A DNA stretch of 64,000 nt from Nonomuraea candida (GCF_000725485.1 NZ_JOAG01000052.1:1-64000), one strand, 5' to 3'. Counted from the stretch's first letter, positions 7,750-17,080 are shown. A program made the numbers and translations. The notes: generated from the sequence alone by a model not told the origin.

Positions 7750-8523
7750 ATGAGATCGCCAACCACAGCGCCGGCGCTACGGCTCGACGGCCTTGCCAAG
7801 ACGTTCGGTGAGAAGATCGCCGTCGATCACGTCGAGCTCACCGTCCCCCGAGGCTCCTTCTACGGCCTGGTCGGACCGAACGGCGCGGGCAAGACCACCG
7901 CGCTGTCCATGGCCGTCGGTCTGCTCCGGCCGGATGCGGGGCGCGCGCTGGTCGATGGCGTGGATGTGTGGCAGGAGCCGCTGCGGGCGCGGCGGCTGAT
8001 GGGCGTCCTGCCCGACGGCCTGGCCATGCCGGAGCGGCTCACCGGCCGTGAGCTCCTCACCTACCTGGGACAGCTGCACGGCCTGAGCGCCGGGGAGGCC
8101 GACCGGCGGGCGGACGAACTGCTCGCCGTCATGGAGCTCGACGGCTCCGCCGAACGCACCCTGGTCGTGGACTACTCCACCGGCATGCGCAAGAAGATCG
8201 GCCTGGCGACCGCGCTGCTGCACGCCCCCAGGCTCCTGGTGCTCGACGAACCTCTGGAGGCCGTGGACCCGGTGTCGGCGGCGACCATCAAGACGATCCT
8301 GAAGAGGTTCGTGGGCCACGGCGGCTCGGTGCTGCTCTCCAGCCACGTCATGGCGCTGGTGGAGGAGCTGTGCGACACCGTCGCCGTCATGGCCAGGGGA
8401 CGCGTGGTCGCGGAGGGTCCTCTCGGCGCGGTCCGCGGTGACCGTTCGCTGGAGGAGACCTTCGTCGGCCTGGTCGGCGTCACGGTCGGCGGCGGGGAGG
8501 GGCTGTCGTGGTTGGCGTCCTGA
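7750..8523 (+). CDS. ABC exporter ATP-binding protein
   Basis: A 257-residue nucleotide-binding protein of the CcmA/DrrA type. Walker A is GPNGAGKTT (about residue 42), the signature is degenerate (YSTGMRKKIG), Walker B is LLVLDEP followed by the unusual LEAVDPVSA, and the switch His is in LLSSHVM. It would power the membrane protein encoded next, whose GTG start overlaps its 3' end by 16 bases, implying translational coupling. The pair is controlled by the divergent TetR through palindromes upstream. The substrate is unknown; drug or lipid export is typical for this arrangement. Confidence 0.9.
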   Translation: MRSPTTAPALRLDGLAKTFGEKIAVDHVELTVPRGSFYGLVGPNGAGKTTALSMAVGLLRPDAGRALVDGVDVWQEPLRARRLMGVLPDGLAMPERLTGRELLTYLGQLHGLSAGEADRRADELLAVMELDGSAERTLVVDYSTGMRKKIGLATALLHAPRLLVLDEPLEAVDPVSAATIKTILKRFVGHGGSVLLSSHVMALVEELCDTVAVMARGRVVAEGPLGAVRGDRSLEETFVGLVGVTVGGGEGLSWLAS

Positions 8524-10439
8524 TCCAGATGAAACTGGCCGTGCTGCGCCACAGCACGACCGACGCCAAGAGGGCACTCAACGGCCTGGGCTACAGCGCC
8601 GGCATCTGCCTCGCCGTCGCCACCCTCGTCCTGGCCTTCCTGGACTTCTCCCATCCGCGCCTGCTGATGGACCTGCTCGCGGTGACGTTCGCGCTGTGGG
8701 CGCTGGGCTGGATGGCCGGCCCCATCTTCGCGGGCGAACCGCCGCTCAACGGGGAGCACTTCCACCGGCAGCCCGTACCGCGCCGGACGTTGGCCACGGG
8801 CCTGCTCGCCGCCGCCCTGGTGGCCGTCACCACCGCCATCACCCTGCTGGCCTTCTGCGCGCTGGTCGTCTTCGCCGCCCGGCTGAGCTGGGTGGCCGTC
8901 GTGGTGTCGGTCCCCGCGGTGGTGCTGCTCCTGCTCCTGGTGGTGCTGCTGTCCCGGGTGGTCACGCTGCTGTTCCGCATGCTGTCCAAGTCCCGGCTGG
9001 GAGGGGTCGTCACCGCGACCGTCACGGCCGCGATGGTCTCGCTGGCCTCCTTCTCCTGGATCCTGGTCATCGGGGTGTCCCTGCTGCTGGAGTACGGGTT
9101 CCCGCCCGCCTTCTCCACCGTGGTACGGGCGCTGCCGTCCAGCTGGAGCCTGATCGCCGTGGAGGCCGCCGGTCGCGGCGACTGGGCGGGGACGGCGGGA
9201 CCGCTGCTCGCCCTGGCCGTGGTCGTGGCCGCGCTGTTCCTGGCCTGGAGCGCCCTGCTCGGGCCACAGCGGATGGACCGCCCGGTGGTCCGCGGCTCCT
9301 CCGCGCGGCGGGCGGCCCGGCGGGGCCCGCTGTTCCAGGGCGACCAGGGGGCGATCTACCTCAAGGAGCTGCGTACCTGGTGGCGCGACCCGGTACGCAC
9401 CCAGGCCATCGTGATGGGCCCCGCCTTCGCCGTCATCACCGCGCTGTTCCCGCTGATCTTCGGCTTCACCGCCTTCCTGCCGTTCGTCGGCGCGGCCGGC
9501 GCCCTGATGGCCGCCGCGACGTGCGCCAACTCCTACGGCCAGGACGGCACCGCGCTCTGGCTGACCCTGACGGTGCCGGGCAAGGAGAAGGCCGACGTAC
9601 GGGCCCGCCAGCTGGCCTGGCTGACCGTCTTCGGCCCGCTGACGCTGGCGCTGACGCTCGCCGGATGCCTGCTGCACGGCGACGCCACCCTGGTGCCATG
9701 GGCGCTGGCCGCCACCCTCGCCGCGCTCGGCGGCGGTTCCGGCCTGCTGGCCTGGGTCTCCGTCACCGCCCTGGTGCCCGGCCCGGACCCGCACAAGAGC
9801 AAGAACTCGCCGATGGACCACGGTGATGTCACCGGGCAGTCCTTCCTGATGTTCTTCCTGGTCACCCTCGCGATCAGCCCCGCGCTCGGGGTCGCCTGGG
9901 CGGGCCACGCCCTGGACCTGCCCGCCCTGCTGTGGGCGAGCGTCCCGGTCGCCCTGCTCGCCGGCGTGCTCTGCCATGTGGCGCTCGGCTCGGCGGCGGC
10001 CAGGACCCTGCGGGACAAGGGGCCCGAACTGCTGCACCTGATGCGGTCGGGCAAGCCGGCCGCCGCTGCCGAGGAGACGGGCGAGGAGGCCGGCACGTCC
10101 CCGTTCGAGACGATGTCGGGCAAACACCAGGCCCTCATGTGGTCCGCCATGGCCGTGGGCGTTCTCGGGCTGTTCCCGCAGGGCCTGGTGCCGCTGGGCA
10201 TCAAGCTCAGCGGCTCACCGGCCAAGGTGTGGTTCCTCGCGCTGCACGTACCCGAGCCGTGGCAGTGGCCGGTGATCGCCGTCATGGTCGCGATCGGACT
10301 CGCCGGCTTCTGGAGCGCCTACCTGGTGTACCGGGCAGCAGCGCCATCACCCTCATCGCCGGCCCCGACGGCTTCCCCGGCCTCGGCGAGCTCGCCACCG
10401 ACCTCCGTGACGAGCTCGCCGGCATCGCCTGGATCATGA
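8508..10439 (+). CDS. ABC exporter membrane protein (permease)
   Basis: A 643-residue polytopic protein with about twelve hydrophobic segments, including LLMDLLAVTFALWALGWMAG and AVVVSVPAVVLLLLLVVLLS-like stretches. A cytoplasmic region around GDQGAIYLKELRTWWRDPVR resembles the coupling region of large actinobacterial ABC-2-like permeases. The start GTG 8508 overlaps the ATPase gene. The C-terminal 30 residues after FWSAYLVYRAA are only Ala/Pro/Ser and do not look native. In the +2 frame the same bases read SSAITLIAGPDGFPGLGELA, so the true 3' end may have been replaced by a frameshift or by fusion to another gene's remnant. Confidence 0.8.
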   Translation: MVGVLIQMKLAVLRHSTTDAKRALNGLGYSAGICLAVATLVLAFLDFSHPRLLMDLLAVTFALWALGWMAGPIFAGEPPLNGEHFHRQPVPRRTLATGLLAAALVAVTTAITLLAFCALVVFAARLSWVAVVVSVPAVVLLLLLVVLLSRVVTLLFRMLSKSRLGGVVTATVTAAMVSLASFSWILVIGVSLLLEYGFPPAFSTVVRALPSSWSLIAVEAAGRGDWAGTAGPLLALAVVVAALFLAWSALLGPQRMDRPVVRGSSARRAARRGPLFQGDQGAIYLKELRTWWRDPVRTQAIVMGPAFAVITALFPLIFGFTAFLPFVGAAGALMAAATCANSYGQDGTALWLTLTVPGKEKADVRARQLAWLTVFGPLTLALTLAGCLLHGDATLVPWALAATLAALGGGSGLLAWVSVTALVPGPDPHKSKNSPMDHGDVTGQSFLMFFLVTLAISPALGVAWAGHALDLPALLWASVPVALLAGVLCHVALGSAAARTLRDKGPELLHLMRSGKPAAAAEETGEEAGTSPFETMSGKHQALMWSAMAVGVLGLFPQGLVPLGIKLSGSPAKVWFLALHVPEPWQWPVIAVMVAIGLAGFWSAYLVYRAAAPSPSSPAPTASPASASSPPTSVTSSPASPGS

Positions 10440-10483
10440 GAACGACCGGTGGCTCCAGGCGAACAACCCCCACGGAGGAACCC

Positions 10484-10570
10484 GTGCCCGGTCCGGCCCA
10501 CAGACGGCTCGCCATCCTGGCCGCCGCAGCCCTCACCCTTACCGCCACCGGTTCGGTCTCTACGTCATGA
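10484..10570 (+). CDS. Short signal-peptide-like ORF, probably a truncated gene
   Basis: GTG 10484 is preceded by GGAGG at ideal spacing and opens 28 codons: a basic start (PGPAHRRLA), a hydrophobic core (ILAAAALTLTATG) and then SVSTS and a stop. This is the beginning of an exported protein whose mature part is missing, so it is either a decayed gene or an orphan secreted peptide. It lies 44 bases after the permease gene. Confidence 0.35.
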   Translation: MPGPAHRRLAILAAAALTLTATGSVSTS

Positions 10571-10730
10571 GGGGAGGCCCAGGGGAGCGGCCGCCGAGGC
10601 CGGGTTCACCTGGGCGTTCGGCCGGGCGGACGCACGTGGCCGGACGGCGGGGTGAGCCGCGAAGCTGTGGAGCCCCGGAGCCCCGGAGCCGTGGGGTCGT
10701 GGGGTCGCGAGGGGCGTCCCTGCCGTCACA

Positions 10731-10754
10731 GCGGCGGCGCGTGGCGGCCGCCGC
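10731..10754 (-). terminator. GC hairpin after the NACHT gene
   Basis: GCGGCGGC (10731-10738) and GCCGCCGC (10747-10754) form an 8-bp stem with an 8-base loop, 27 bases beyond the minus-strand stop at 10782. Confidence 0.4.
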
Positions 10755-10781
10755 CGTGGTGGTCGGGTGCCGCTGGTGAGG

Positions 10782-13736
10782 TCAGGAGCGGACCAGGATG
10801 AGCGCGTCCGCGGAGGGGTTCGTGGCGCGGCGTTCGAGCGCCGTGATCCCGACCGCGATCTCCCAGAAGCTCCTGGCCACCGGCTTCAGCGCCGGCTTGT
10901 GCGTGATCCCGGCGGCCACCGCCAGCGCGCCCAGCCGCACGCAGCGGACGAAGTCGGCGTCGAACGCTCCCGGCCCGGCCAGGCCCTCCTCGGCGACGGT
11001 CCGCAGCGACGTGGCCACGTCGTAGGCCATGCGCGCCTCCGTGCCCGCCTCCTCCGGGTTCACCTGGTCCCCGCCCAGGCCGGTCAGCCGGGACAGCTCG
11101 GCGACGCCGTCGCGTACGGCGGCCAGCAGGGCCTGCGGAGGCCGCGGCGGGGCCCCGGACTTGAGCAGGTACGTCCGTACGAGCTGGAAGAGCCTGAGCG
11201 GCCGGCCCCGGCCGGGCTGCAGGATCGAGGCGGACGAGGAGGCCCGGATCTCCAGGTCGGGGGCCGGCTTGTGGGTGGCGAGTCGGCGGCACAGGAAGAT
11301 CGCCATGCCGCCGACCAGGCAGGCGCGCCGGGCTCCGGCCAGGTCGACGCCGGCGGCGTCGGCCGGCCGGCGGTCGCGGGTGAGGCCGCGTACGAGGCTC
11401 TGGACCTGGTCGAGGTCGGACTTGAGATGGTCGGTGCGGTCGTAGACGAAGCGCAGGACCCGGTCATGGTACGGCCCGGAGTCGTCCAGGTCGGCCTTGA
11501 CCAGCTCGCGCTCGCGCGCCCGCCGCGGATCGCCGGCGAACTCGGCGAGCTGGAACAGGTTGCCGAACTGCTCCTGGTAGGGAACGTTGCTGTTCAGGGC
11601 CTTGCACATGTACACCCGGTAGAGGAGGCAGGCGATCAGCGCGGTGTCGCGCACCTTGGCGTCCTTGAGATCTTCCTGCACCCGGTCGGCCACCTCCTGC
11701 GGCGTGGCGGTGAACGGGTGCGTGAGCGGGTCGGCCGCGTGCAGGTCCGGTGGCTCGCTCGGCTCGGCGACCCAGACGGGACGCGCGGCCGGGTCGGCGA
11801 TGACGGCGAAGGCCGGATCGGCGGCCAGGTCGCGCGTGGGGAGCCGGTAGGCGGGGCCGCCGGGGAACAGGTCGTTGACCAAGGAGAGGAAGGACGCGAC
11901 GTCCTCGGGCCAGATCAGCGAGGCAAGGCCGAGGCGGCGGTGCAGGTCGGGGGTGACGGGGCGGGAGCACACCGCCACCTGGTCACTGATGCGGATCACG
12001 GCGCGCAGGTGGCGGGTGACCACGACCGCCGACAGGAGCCGATCCCGCGCGGGGTCGCCGTCCTGCGGGGTGTCGAGCAGCTCTTCCAGCTCGGCGCGGA
12101 CCTGGGGGGCGATCGGGCGGCCCTCGTCCACGCAGTCGAAGGCCAGCGCCAGGGCGGGCACCGTACGGGAGAGCAGGCACGCCCGCACGATGGCGGTGGG
12201 GTCGGCGCGCGCCGCGTACAGCAGGATCGTCTCGCGCCACCACGGATCGTCCACGGCGGCGGGCAGCCCGGGCTGCAGGTCGGGGTGGTCGTGGACGTGT
12301 GCGGCGGCCAGGTATTCCTGGAAGGTCTGGTGGGAGAAGGAGTAGGCGCCGGCCTCGCGTTCGAGCAGCAGGCCGCTGTTCTCCAGGTCGGTGAGCAGGG
12401 CGGCGGGGGACGGCGGGTCGTCCGGGGCCAGGCGGGCGAGTGACGCCTCGATCAGGGCCGTGGCCTCGGCGCGGGGCAGGTCGCGGGTGCCGCGCTCCAT
12501 CATGGTGTAGGCCAGCTCACGCAGGATCCGCTCCTTGAGCTCGCCGTCCAGCGAGGTCCCGGGGCGCCGGACGTCGTGCCGCCAGAGCACGACGCGGCAG
12601 ATCTCCGCGTACAGCTCGGCGCGGGTGCCGGGCAGGTCGCCGCAGATGCGGTGCACGTTGACGATCATGGTGAGGAGCAGCGGGTTGGCGGCCAGGTCGT
12701 AGAGCTGCGTGTTGCGCCGCAGCTCCGCCAGCAGGTCCTCGGGGCTGCCCTTGGCGGGGCCATGGGCCCGGTCGGCCGCACGGTACCAGGCGTGCACGAA
12801 CATCGCTATCTGCCGGGCGGTGAAACGCCGGACGAGCAGCACGGCCGCGCTGTCGAGCGGGTATTCGCGGTAGCCGTAGGGCCGGCTGGTGATCACGAAG
12901 TCGTTCTGCGCGTACTGGGCGATCTGGCGCTCCACCCAGTCCACCACCAGGCGGCGGTGTTCCTCGAGGGTCACCTCGTCCAGGCCGTCGAGCATGACCA
13001 CGCACCGGCCGCGCTCCAGCCGGCCGTCGAACCAGCCGGCCGGTTCCTGCTCGCGCAGGCGTCCCAGCCGGGCGGCGATGACCTCGGGCAGGCCGAGGTC
13101 CGGCTGCTCGACGATGGCCGGGGCGTGGTCACGCAGGTAGAGCAGGACAGGCAGGGTACGGTCGTGCGAGCACAGGCGCAGGGTGGTGTGCCGCAGCAAC
13201 GTGGTCTTGCCCGTGCCGGGCGCGCCGATCAGCGCCAGCACGGCGGGGCGGCCCTGCTGCAGAAAGTCCCCGAGCGAGCGGCGCTCGTGGGAGATCGCCG
13301 GCAGGTCGGCGACCAGCGCGCCGCCGGCGGTCTCGCGGGGCGGGCGGGATTCGAGGCTCACGTCGACGTAGATCTGCTCCAGCTCCGGGGCGTCGCCCCG
13401 GATGATCAGGCCCTTCTGGTCGACGAACCTGACCGTCTCCCGCACCTGCCGGCGGTAGTCGCGTTCGAACCGCGACGAGGTACGCCGCAGCAGCTCGTCC
13501 GTACGGTCGGCCGCGGTCTTCACCCACCGGTCCTGCAGGTCGCCGAAGACCTTCCCGGCGAAGCCGCCCGCCAGCAGCACCAGCTCGTACCCGACGGAGA
13601 GCAGCACCGCCGCGGTGAGGTTCTGCCGCACCCACTCCCACAGGACGAAGCCCAGCGCCGCCGGCGGCGCGACGGCCAGCGCCAGCAGGAGCGCGCGGCC
13701 CAGCCTGGAGCCCACTCCGGAAGCGGGGGTTGCCAT
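10782..13736 (-). CDS. NACHT-domain STAND NTPase, membrane-anchored
   Basis: 984 residues. Two hydrophobic segments at residues 12-60 (LLLALAVAPPAALGFVLWEW; AAVLLSVGYELVLLAGGFAG) suggest membrane anchoring. The NACHT domain follows, with Walker A GAPGTGKTTLL (about residue 170), Walker B CVVMLDGLDEV and the helical part with FSHQTFQEYLAA. The C-terminal 450 residues carry no recognised repeat; short motifs such as PYRLPTRDLAADPAFAV suggest a helical sensor region. In bacteria, NACHT proteins are signal-transducing ATPases and some act in anti-phage defence (Avs/bNACHT). The start ATG 13736 has GGGAGG upstream. Nearby remnants of another NACHT gene and an orphan SUKH gene fit a defence-rich neighbourhood, but function is inferred. 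Confidence 0.85.
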   Translation of the reverse strand: MATPASGVGSRLGRALLLALAVAPPAALGFVLWEWVRQNLTAAVLLSVGYELVLLAGGFAGKVFGDLQDRWVKTAADRTDELLRRTSSRFERDYRRQVRETVRFVDQKGLIIRGDAPELEQIYVDVSLESRPPRETAGGALVADLPAISHERRSLGDFLQQGRPAVLALIGAPGTGKTTLLRHTTLRLCSHDRTLPVLLYLRDHAPAIVEQPDLGLPEVIAARLGRLREQEPAGWFDGRLERGRCVVMLDGLDEVTLEEHRRLVVDWVERQIAQYAQNDFVITSRPYGYREYPLDSAAVLLVRRFTARQIAMFVHAWYRAADRAHGPAKGSPEDLLAELRRNTQLYDLAANPLLLTMIVNVHRICGDLPGTRAELYAEICRVVLWRHDVRRPGTSLDGELKERILRELAYTMMERGTRDLPRAEATALIEASLARLAPDDPPSPAALLTDLENSGLLLEREAGAYSFSHQTFQEYLAAAHVHDHPDLQPGLPAAVDDPWWRETILLYAARADPTAIVRACLLSRTVPALALAFDCVDEGRPIAPQVRAELEELLDTPQDGDPARDRLLSAVVVTRHLRAVIRISDQVAVCSRPVTPDLHRRLGLASLIWPEDVASFLSLVNDLFPGGPAYRLPTRDLAADPAFAVIADPAARPVWVAEPSEPPDLHAADPLTHPFTATPQEVADRVQEDLKDAKVRDTALIACLLYRVYMCKALNSNVPYQEQFGNLFQLAEFAGDPRRARERELVKADLDDSGPYHDRVLRFVYDRTDHLKSDLDQVQSLVRGLTRDRRPADAAGVDLAGARRACLVGGMAIFLCRRLATHKPAPDLEIRASSSASILQPGRGRPLRLFQLVRTYLLKSGAPPRPPQALLAAVRDGVAELSRLTGLGGDQVNPEEAGTEARMAYDVATSLRTVAEEGLAGPGAFDADFVRCVRLGALAVAAGITHKPALKPVARSFWEIAVGITALERRATNPSADALILVRS

Positions 13737-13850
13737 GCGGCCTCCCGTTGTGATGCGTCTCCCCGCATTATGGGCGGCGCGGGCGCTTCACCATCCACCG
13801 TTCTCGTGGATTTCCCGGTACGCCGCGGCCACCCCTCAACCGTCGCGCGC

Positions 13851-15191
13851 TCAGCAGTCGAGGCCGGGGCAGGTCAGCGCCAGGACCAGGCGGTCGCTGC
13901 CGTAGACGCCGTCGTAGTCGCCGCGGAACTCGTTGACCAGCCACATCTCCCCGCTGGCCGGCCAGTAGGAGACGTTCTGGGCGTTGCCCGGAGCGGTCGT
14001 CATGTAGTGCACGTCGAGCGTGGCACGGTCGGCGGAGAGCGTGACGCGGTGCAGGCACGACTTCCTGAACTCCCCGTACACGCTGGCCGTCCCGCCCGGC
14101 ATGTACGTGACGGACGGCGAGCCTTCCGGGCACAGCCCGACCAGGACGCCCCGGCCGCCGGTGAACACGCCGCCTTGGACGTCCCAGACCGGGCTGAACC
14201 ATCCCTCGGCCGGGCGTACGAGCCCGTCGGAGCCGGTCCTGAGCAGGGCCGTGCTCGCGTCCAGCGGCCAGCGCAGGATCTTGCCGCCGGAGCCGCCCTT
14301 GCGGTACTCGACGGTGGTGAGGTGGTCGGCGCCGGAGCGGTCGAGCGAGACGCCGTTCAGGCACGGCCTGGCCAGGTCGAGGCTCGCGCACACCGCCGCC
14401 GGGCCGAGCCGGTAGTAGCCGATCTGCGGCAGGGCGAAGCCCGAGTACGCGGCCGAGCAGGTGCCGCCGACGCAGCCGACGTTCCCGGACGCGGTGGAGT
14501 TCATCCGCCAGAAATGGGTGAGGTCGAAGACGCGGACCAGCCGGTCGCCGCCGGCCACGTCCGGGTCGCCGCCCGTGACGAGGAAGAGCTTGTTGCCGTA
14601 CCAGGAGATGCCGTCGGCGTGGCTGGCGATCTCCCGGAAGCCGCCGGCGCCGCCGTCGGGCTCCACCAGCAGGGCGTGCCGGTACGGCGCGCCCACGGGC
14701 CCCCCGGTGACGTCCACGAACGTGACCCTGGCCAGCCGGTTGGCCCCGTACTCGTGGGAGGCGCCGCTGCGCCAGCTCACCGCGACGATCTTGCGGCCGG
14801 GGCAGCCCTCGCAGGGCGGGTGGAGCACCGAGCCGTTCATGCCGTCGCCGCTGCCGGTGATGCCCTGCGGGAACCAGTTCGCGGTGGTGTCGTCGGTGGC
14901 GTTCCAGCAGAAGCCGGTGACCGTGACCGGAAGCCGGAGGTTGGTGGGGTGGCAGATGGCGCGGGTGGTGTGGCCGCCGCCGATCACGGTGCTCATGCTC
15001 ACCTTGGTCACCGGGAGCGTGGCGGCCACGGCGTCGCGGGCGGCGAGGGTGGAGGTGAAGGCCAGCGGGCGTACCTGGGCCAGCTCCGAGGCGGTCAGCG
15101 CGCGGCCGGTCGCGGCCTCGGCGGGGGCTGGGGCGGGGGCGGCGAGGAGGGCGGCGAGGAGGAGGAACAGGGCGGCCAATCGCGTGAGCAC
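13851..15191 (-). CDS. Secreted protein of unknown function
   Basis: A 446-residue exported protein. It starts at GTG 15191 with AGGAG seven bases upstream and a clear signal peptide (LTRLAALFLLLAALLAAPAP) cleaved near AEA-ATG. The mature part has many Gly/Trp/Tyr-rich short strands and about ten cysteines in pairs (HPPCEGCPGRK, NVGCVGGTCSA, LTCPGLDC), suggesting a disulfide-stabilised beta-propeller-like fold. Recurring phrases such as VRVFDLTHFWRM and VLVGLCPEGSPSVTYMPGG look like blades but no catalytic motif is evident. No family is recognised. It is followed on the same strand by nothing coupled, and a phosphatase gene lies 94 bases upstream. Confidence 0.65.
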   Translation of the reverse strand: MLTRLAALFLLLAALLAAPAPAPAEAATGRALTASELAQVRPLAFTSTLAARDAVAATLPVTKVSMSTVIGGGHTTRAICHPTNLRLPVTVTGFCWNATDDTTANWFPQGITGSGDGMNGSVLHPPCEGCPGRKIVAVSWRSGASHEYGANRLARVTFVDVTGGPVGAPYRHALLVEPDGGAGGFREIASHADGISWYGNKLFLVTGGDPDVAGGDRLVRVFDLTHFWRMNSTASGNVGCVGGTCSAAYSGFALPQIGYYRLGPAAVCASLDLARPCLNGVSLDRSGADHLTTVEYRKGGSGGKILRWPLDASTALLRTGSDGLVRPAEGWFSPVWDVQGGVFTGGRGVLVGLCPEGSPSVTYMPGGTASVYGEFRKSCLHRVTLSADRATLDVHYMTTAPGNAQNVSYWPASGEMWLVNEFRGDYDGVYGSDRLVLALTCPGLDC

Positions 15192-15250
15192 GATGCGTCT
15201 CCTGAGGGTGCTGCCGGCGCGCTTCGACCGGTGGTGCCACGAGCGGCGGT

Positions 15251-15350
15251 GCTTGGGTCGGCGGTGGCTTGGGTCGGCGGTGGCTTAGGTCGACGGTGTT
15301 TCGGTCAGTGGTGCTCCGGCCGGTGGTGCTCCGGCCGGTGGTGCCTCGGT
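15251..15350. repeat. Short tandem repeats at the 3' end of the phosphatase gene
   Basis: A 16-bp unit GCTTGGGTCGGCGGTG occurs at 15251, 15267 and, with changes, at 15283. Next to it a 15-bp unit GTGCTCCGGCCGGTG is repeated between about 15311 and 15345. The second set encodes the APPAGAPPAGAP tail of the phosphatase, whose stop falls in the degenerate third 16-bp unit. Confidence 0.75.
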
Positions 15351-16010
15351 CAGGCGGGTTCTGAGCCGGGTCGTGAGTGACTCGTCGAGCCCGAGGTACG
15401 CCGCCGCGCCGCCGTACCGTTCGCGCAGGTAGGCCAGGGTTTCCAGCATGCTCTCGGCGGTGATCTGCGCGGCCAGCCGGCGGGCCCGCTCGCCGGGGTC
15501 CGGGGTCAGGCAGGCGGCGGTGCGGGCGTAGTCGCGGGCGATCTCCTCGTCGGGGACGCCGGCCAGGGTCAGGGCCAGGGCGACGACGAGCCCCGTACGG
15601 TCGCGGCCGGCGTGGCAGTGCACGAGCACGCCGCCCGGCGGGGCGAGGGCGATGGCGGCGAGGACGCGGGCCATCCGGTCGGCGCCCCGGTCGAGGATCG
15701 CCCGGTAGATGCCCGGCAGCGTCTCGGCCATGGCCTCCAGGACGGTGTCCTCCTCGCGCAGCACCGGCAGGTTGCGGTAGACGGGGTGGCCGGCGAGCGG
15801 GCTCGGGTCGGCCGCGCACTCGGCGGCCAGCCGCAGGTCGATGAGGAGCCGTACGCCAGAGGCCAGCACCGCCTCGACGCCGGCCGGCCGCGGGCGGTCG
15901 GAGCGGAACAGGACGCCCTGCCTGATGCGCCCGCCGCCGGAGGTGGGCAGGCCGCCCAGGTCACGGGCATTCTCACATCCGGGCCACCGTAACGCGGTCG
16001 CGGCCGGCAT
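15285..16010 (-). CDS. Tyrosine-protein phosphatase (PTP family 3)
   Basis: A cytoplasmic phosphatase of the actinobacterial PtpB/Siw14-like type. The catalytic P-loop HCHAGRDRTG (about residue 115) gives Cys and Arg, and an N-terminal NARDLGGLPT plus FRSDRPRP are typical for the family. Substrates can be phosphotyrosine or phosphoinositide. ATG 16010 is chosen over ATG 16016 because the GAGAGGA sequence has proper spacing only for the former. The C-terminal 25 residues are a low-complexity AGAPPAGAP tail produced by tandem repeats that probably grew recently. Confidence 0.85.
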   Translation of the reverse strand: MPAATALRWPGCENARDLGGLPTSGGGRIRQGVLFRSDRPRPAGVEAVLASGVRLLIDLRLAAECAADPSPLAGHPVYRNLPVLREEDTVLEAMAETLPGIYRAILDRGADRMARVLAAIALAPPGGVLVHCHAGRDRTGLVVALALTLAGVPDEEIARDYARTAACLTPDPGERARRLAAQITAESMLETLAYLRERYGGAAAYLGLDESLTTRLRTRLTEAPPAGAPPAGAPLTETPST

Positions 16011-16027
16011 AGGCATTCCTCTCTTAC

Positions 16028-16040
16028 GAAGGTCTCCTTC
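16028..16040. promoter_or_regulatory. Candidate operator GAAGG-TCT-CCTTC
   Basis: A short perfect palindrome lies 17 bases upstream of the phosphatase start. The core AAGGTCTCCT recurs at about 16101, so a regulator may bind both sites. No regulator gene is adjacent. Confidence 0.3.
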
Positions 16041-16242
16041 ATTAGTAGCACGATGATCGCCGGATGATCAACGTGCCGGCCCTGAAGATCCGGGCCGCCT
16101 TTGTAAGGTCTCCTCTGTTTTGCGGCGCTCGTCCGGGGTGGTGGGCAGCCCTGGCTCGGTGGGGAGCAGGTCACGGCCTGCGAAGACGCGGCGGGCGATG
16201 GTCATGGCGGCGAACACGCGTGGGAACGGTCATAGCGTGCGC

Positions 16243-16575
16243 TCAGGCCGCCTCGCCGCCGTGGCGAGAGGTGAAGCTCAGGATGCGGTGCCAGGCGTCG
16301 GCGCACTCCCGTGCCCAGTCACCGAAGGCCACATCGAAGAACGAATGCGGGGCTCCGTCATAGACGTGCAGCTCATACTCCTTGCCGGCCCTGTCGAAGC
16401 CGGCCGCGAGCGCCTGGAATTCGGCCGGCGGGGTGGCGACGTCATCGCCGGCCAGCAGCATCAGCAACGGCGCGGACAGCGCCGCGGTGGCATCGCCGAA
16501 GAAGCGGGGAGGCCCGTAGAAGCCGATCGCCCCGGCCAGGTCCAGGCCGGTGGCGGCCTGCCGCCAGGAGTGGGC
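16243..16575 (-). pseudogene. Dienelactone hydrolase, C-terminal fragment
   Basis: The frame ending at 16243 reads RQAATGLDLAGAIGFYGPPR, then PLLMLLAGDDVATPPAEFQA and ELHVYDGAPHSFFDVAFGDW, i.e. the C-terminal half of a dienelactone-hydrolase-family alpha/beta hydrolase with the catalytic Asp (GDD) and His (PHSFFD). Upstream of about 16575 the expected nucleophile region GFCMGG is replaced by unrelated sequence and there is no start. The gene has lost its N-terminal half. Confidence 0.65.
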
Positions 16576-17053
16576 CACCCTTCCTGTGCGGCAGGCGGGC
16601 ATACTGACGGATGTGAAAGATCGAGAGGATCTCGGGGCATTCCCACGGTCGAGACGTGCCCGGGTGACTCCGCAGAGCGTCGGCCTACCCCGCGGCGTCG
16701 GGGCCCGTCCCGCTGACCGGGCGAGCGACACGCTGGAAACGTTCAGCAGCGCTCCTCCGGCGCCAAGAGCCTGCGCCATCCAGCCCTCGGCGTGTTGCGC
16801 CTGCGGTACCAGAACTTCGTGCCGGTGGACGCACCACGCCAGCGCCTGGTCACCCTGATCCCGGAAGAACAAAGCGCGACCGAAGCCGCCATGCAGCTCC
16901 TTCGCCGCTGGGCCCGACCCGGCGAAGCCGCGCAACGCCGCCGCTCTTCGGCAGATCAGCCGCATGCGGCTGTGACCTGAACGGATGACGGCCGGTAGCG
17001 GCGCGATGCGTAGCCACGCCGAGAGGTGCGAGAGCAGCGCTTGTCCTCACCCA
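16576..17053. other. No confident gene
   Basis: Several overlapping frames are open on both strands, but none has a family signature, a good RBS or consistent codon bias. It lies between the broken hydrolase gene and an ECF41-type promoter. Confidence 0.35.
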
Positions 17054-17080
17054 TGTCACTGGCGAGCGGGCTGCCTCGTC
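17054..17080 (+). promoter_or_regulatory. ECF41-type promoter
   Basis: TGTCAC (17054-17059) and CGTC (17077-17080) are separated by 17 bp and end 61 bases before the FAD oxidoreductase start. ECF41 sigma factors are known to recognise TGTCACA and CGTC elements with this spacing, usually upstream of a partner oxidoreductase. The ECF41 gene itself lies downstream at 18428. Confidence 0.7.

Noticed and set aside
12576..15380. Plus-strand open frame of 934 codons
   Set aside because: It spans two minus-strand genes with clear signatures (NACHT, secreted protein) and its own product is Val/Gly/Arg-rich noise; a high-GC shadow frame.
16550..16980. Several short frames between the hydrolase fragment and the ECF41 promoter
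   Set aside because: No family signature, RBS or consistent codon use in any frame.
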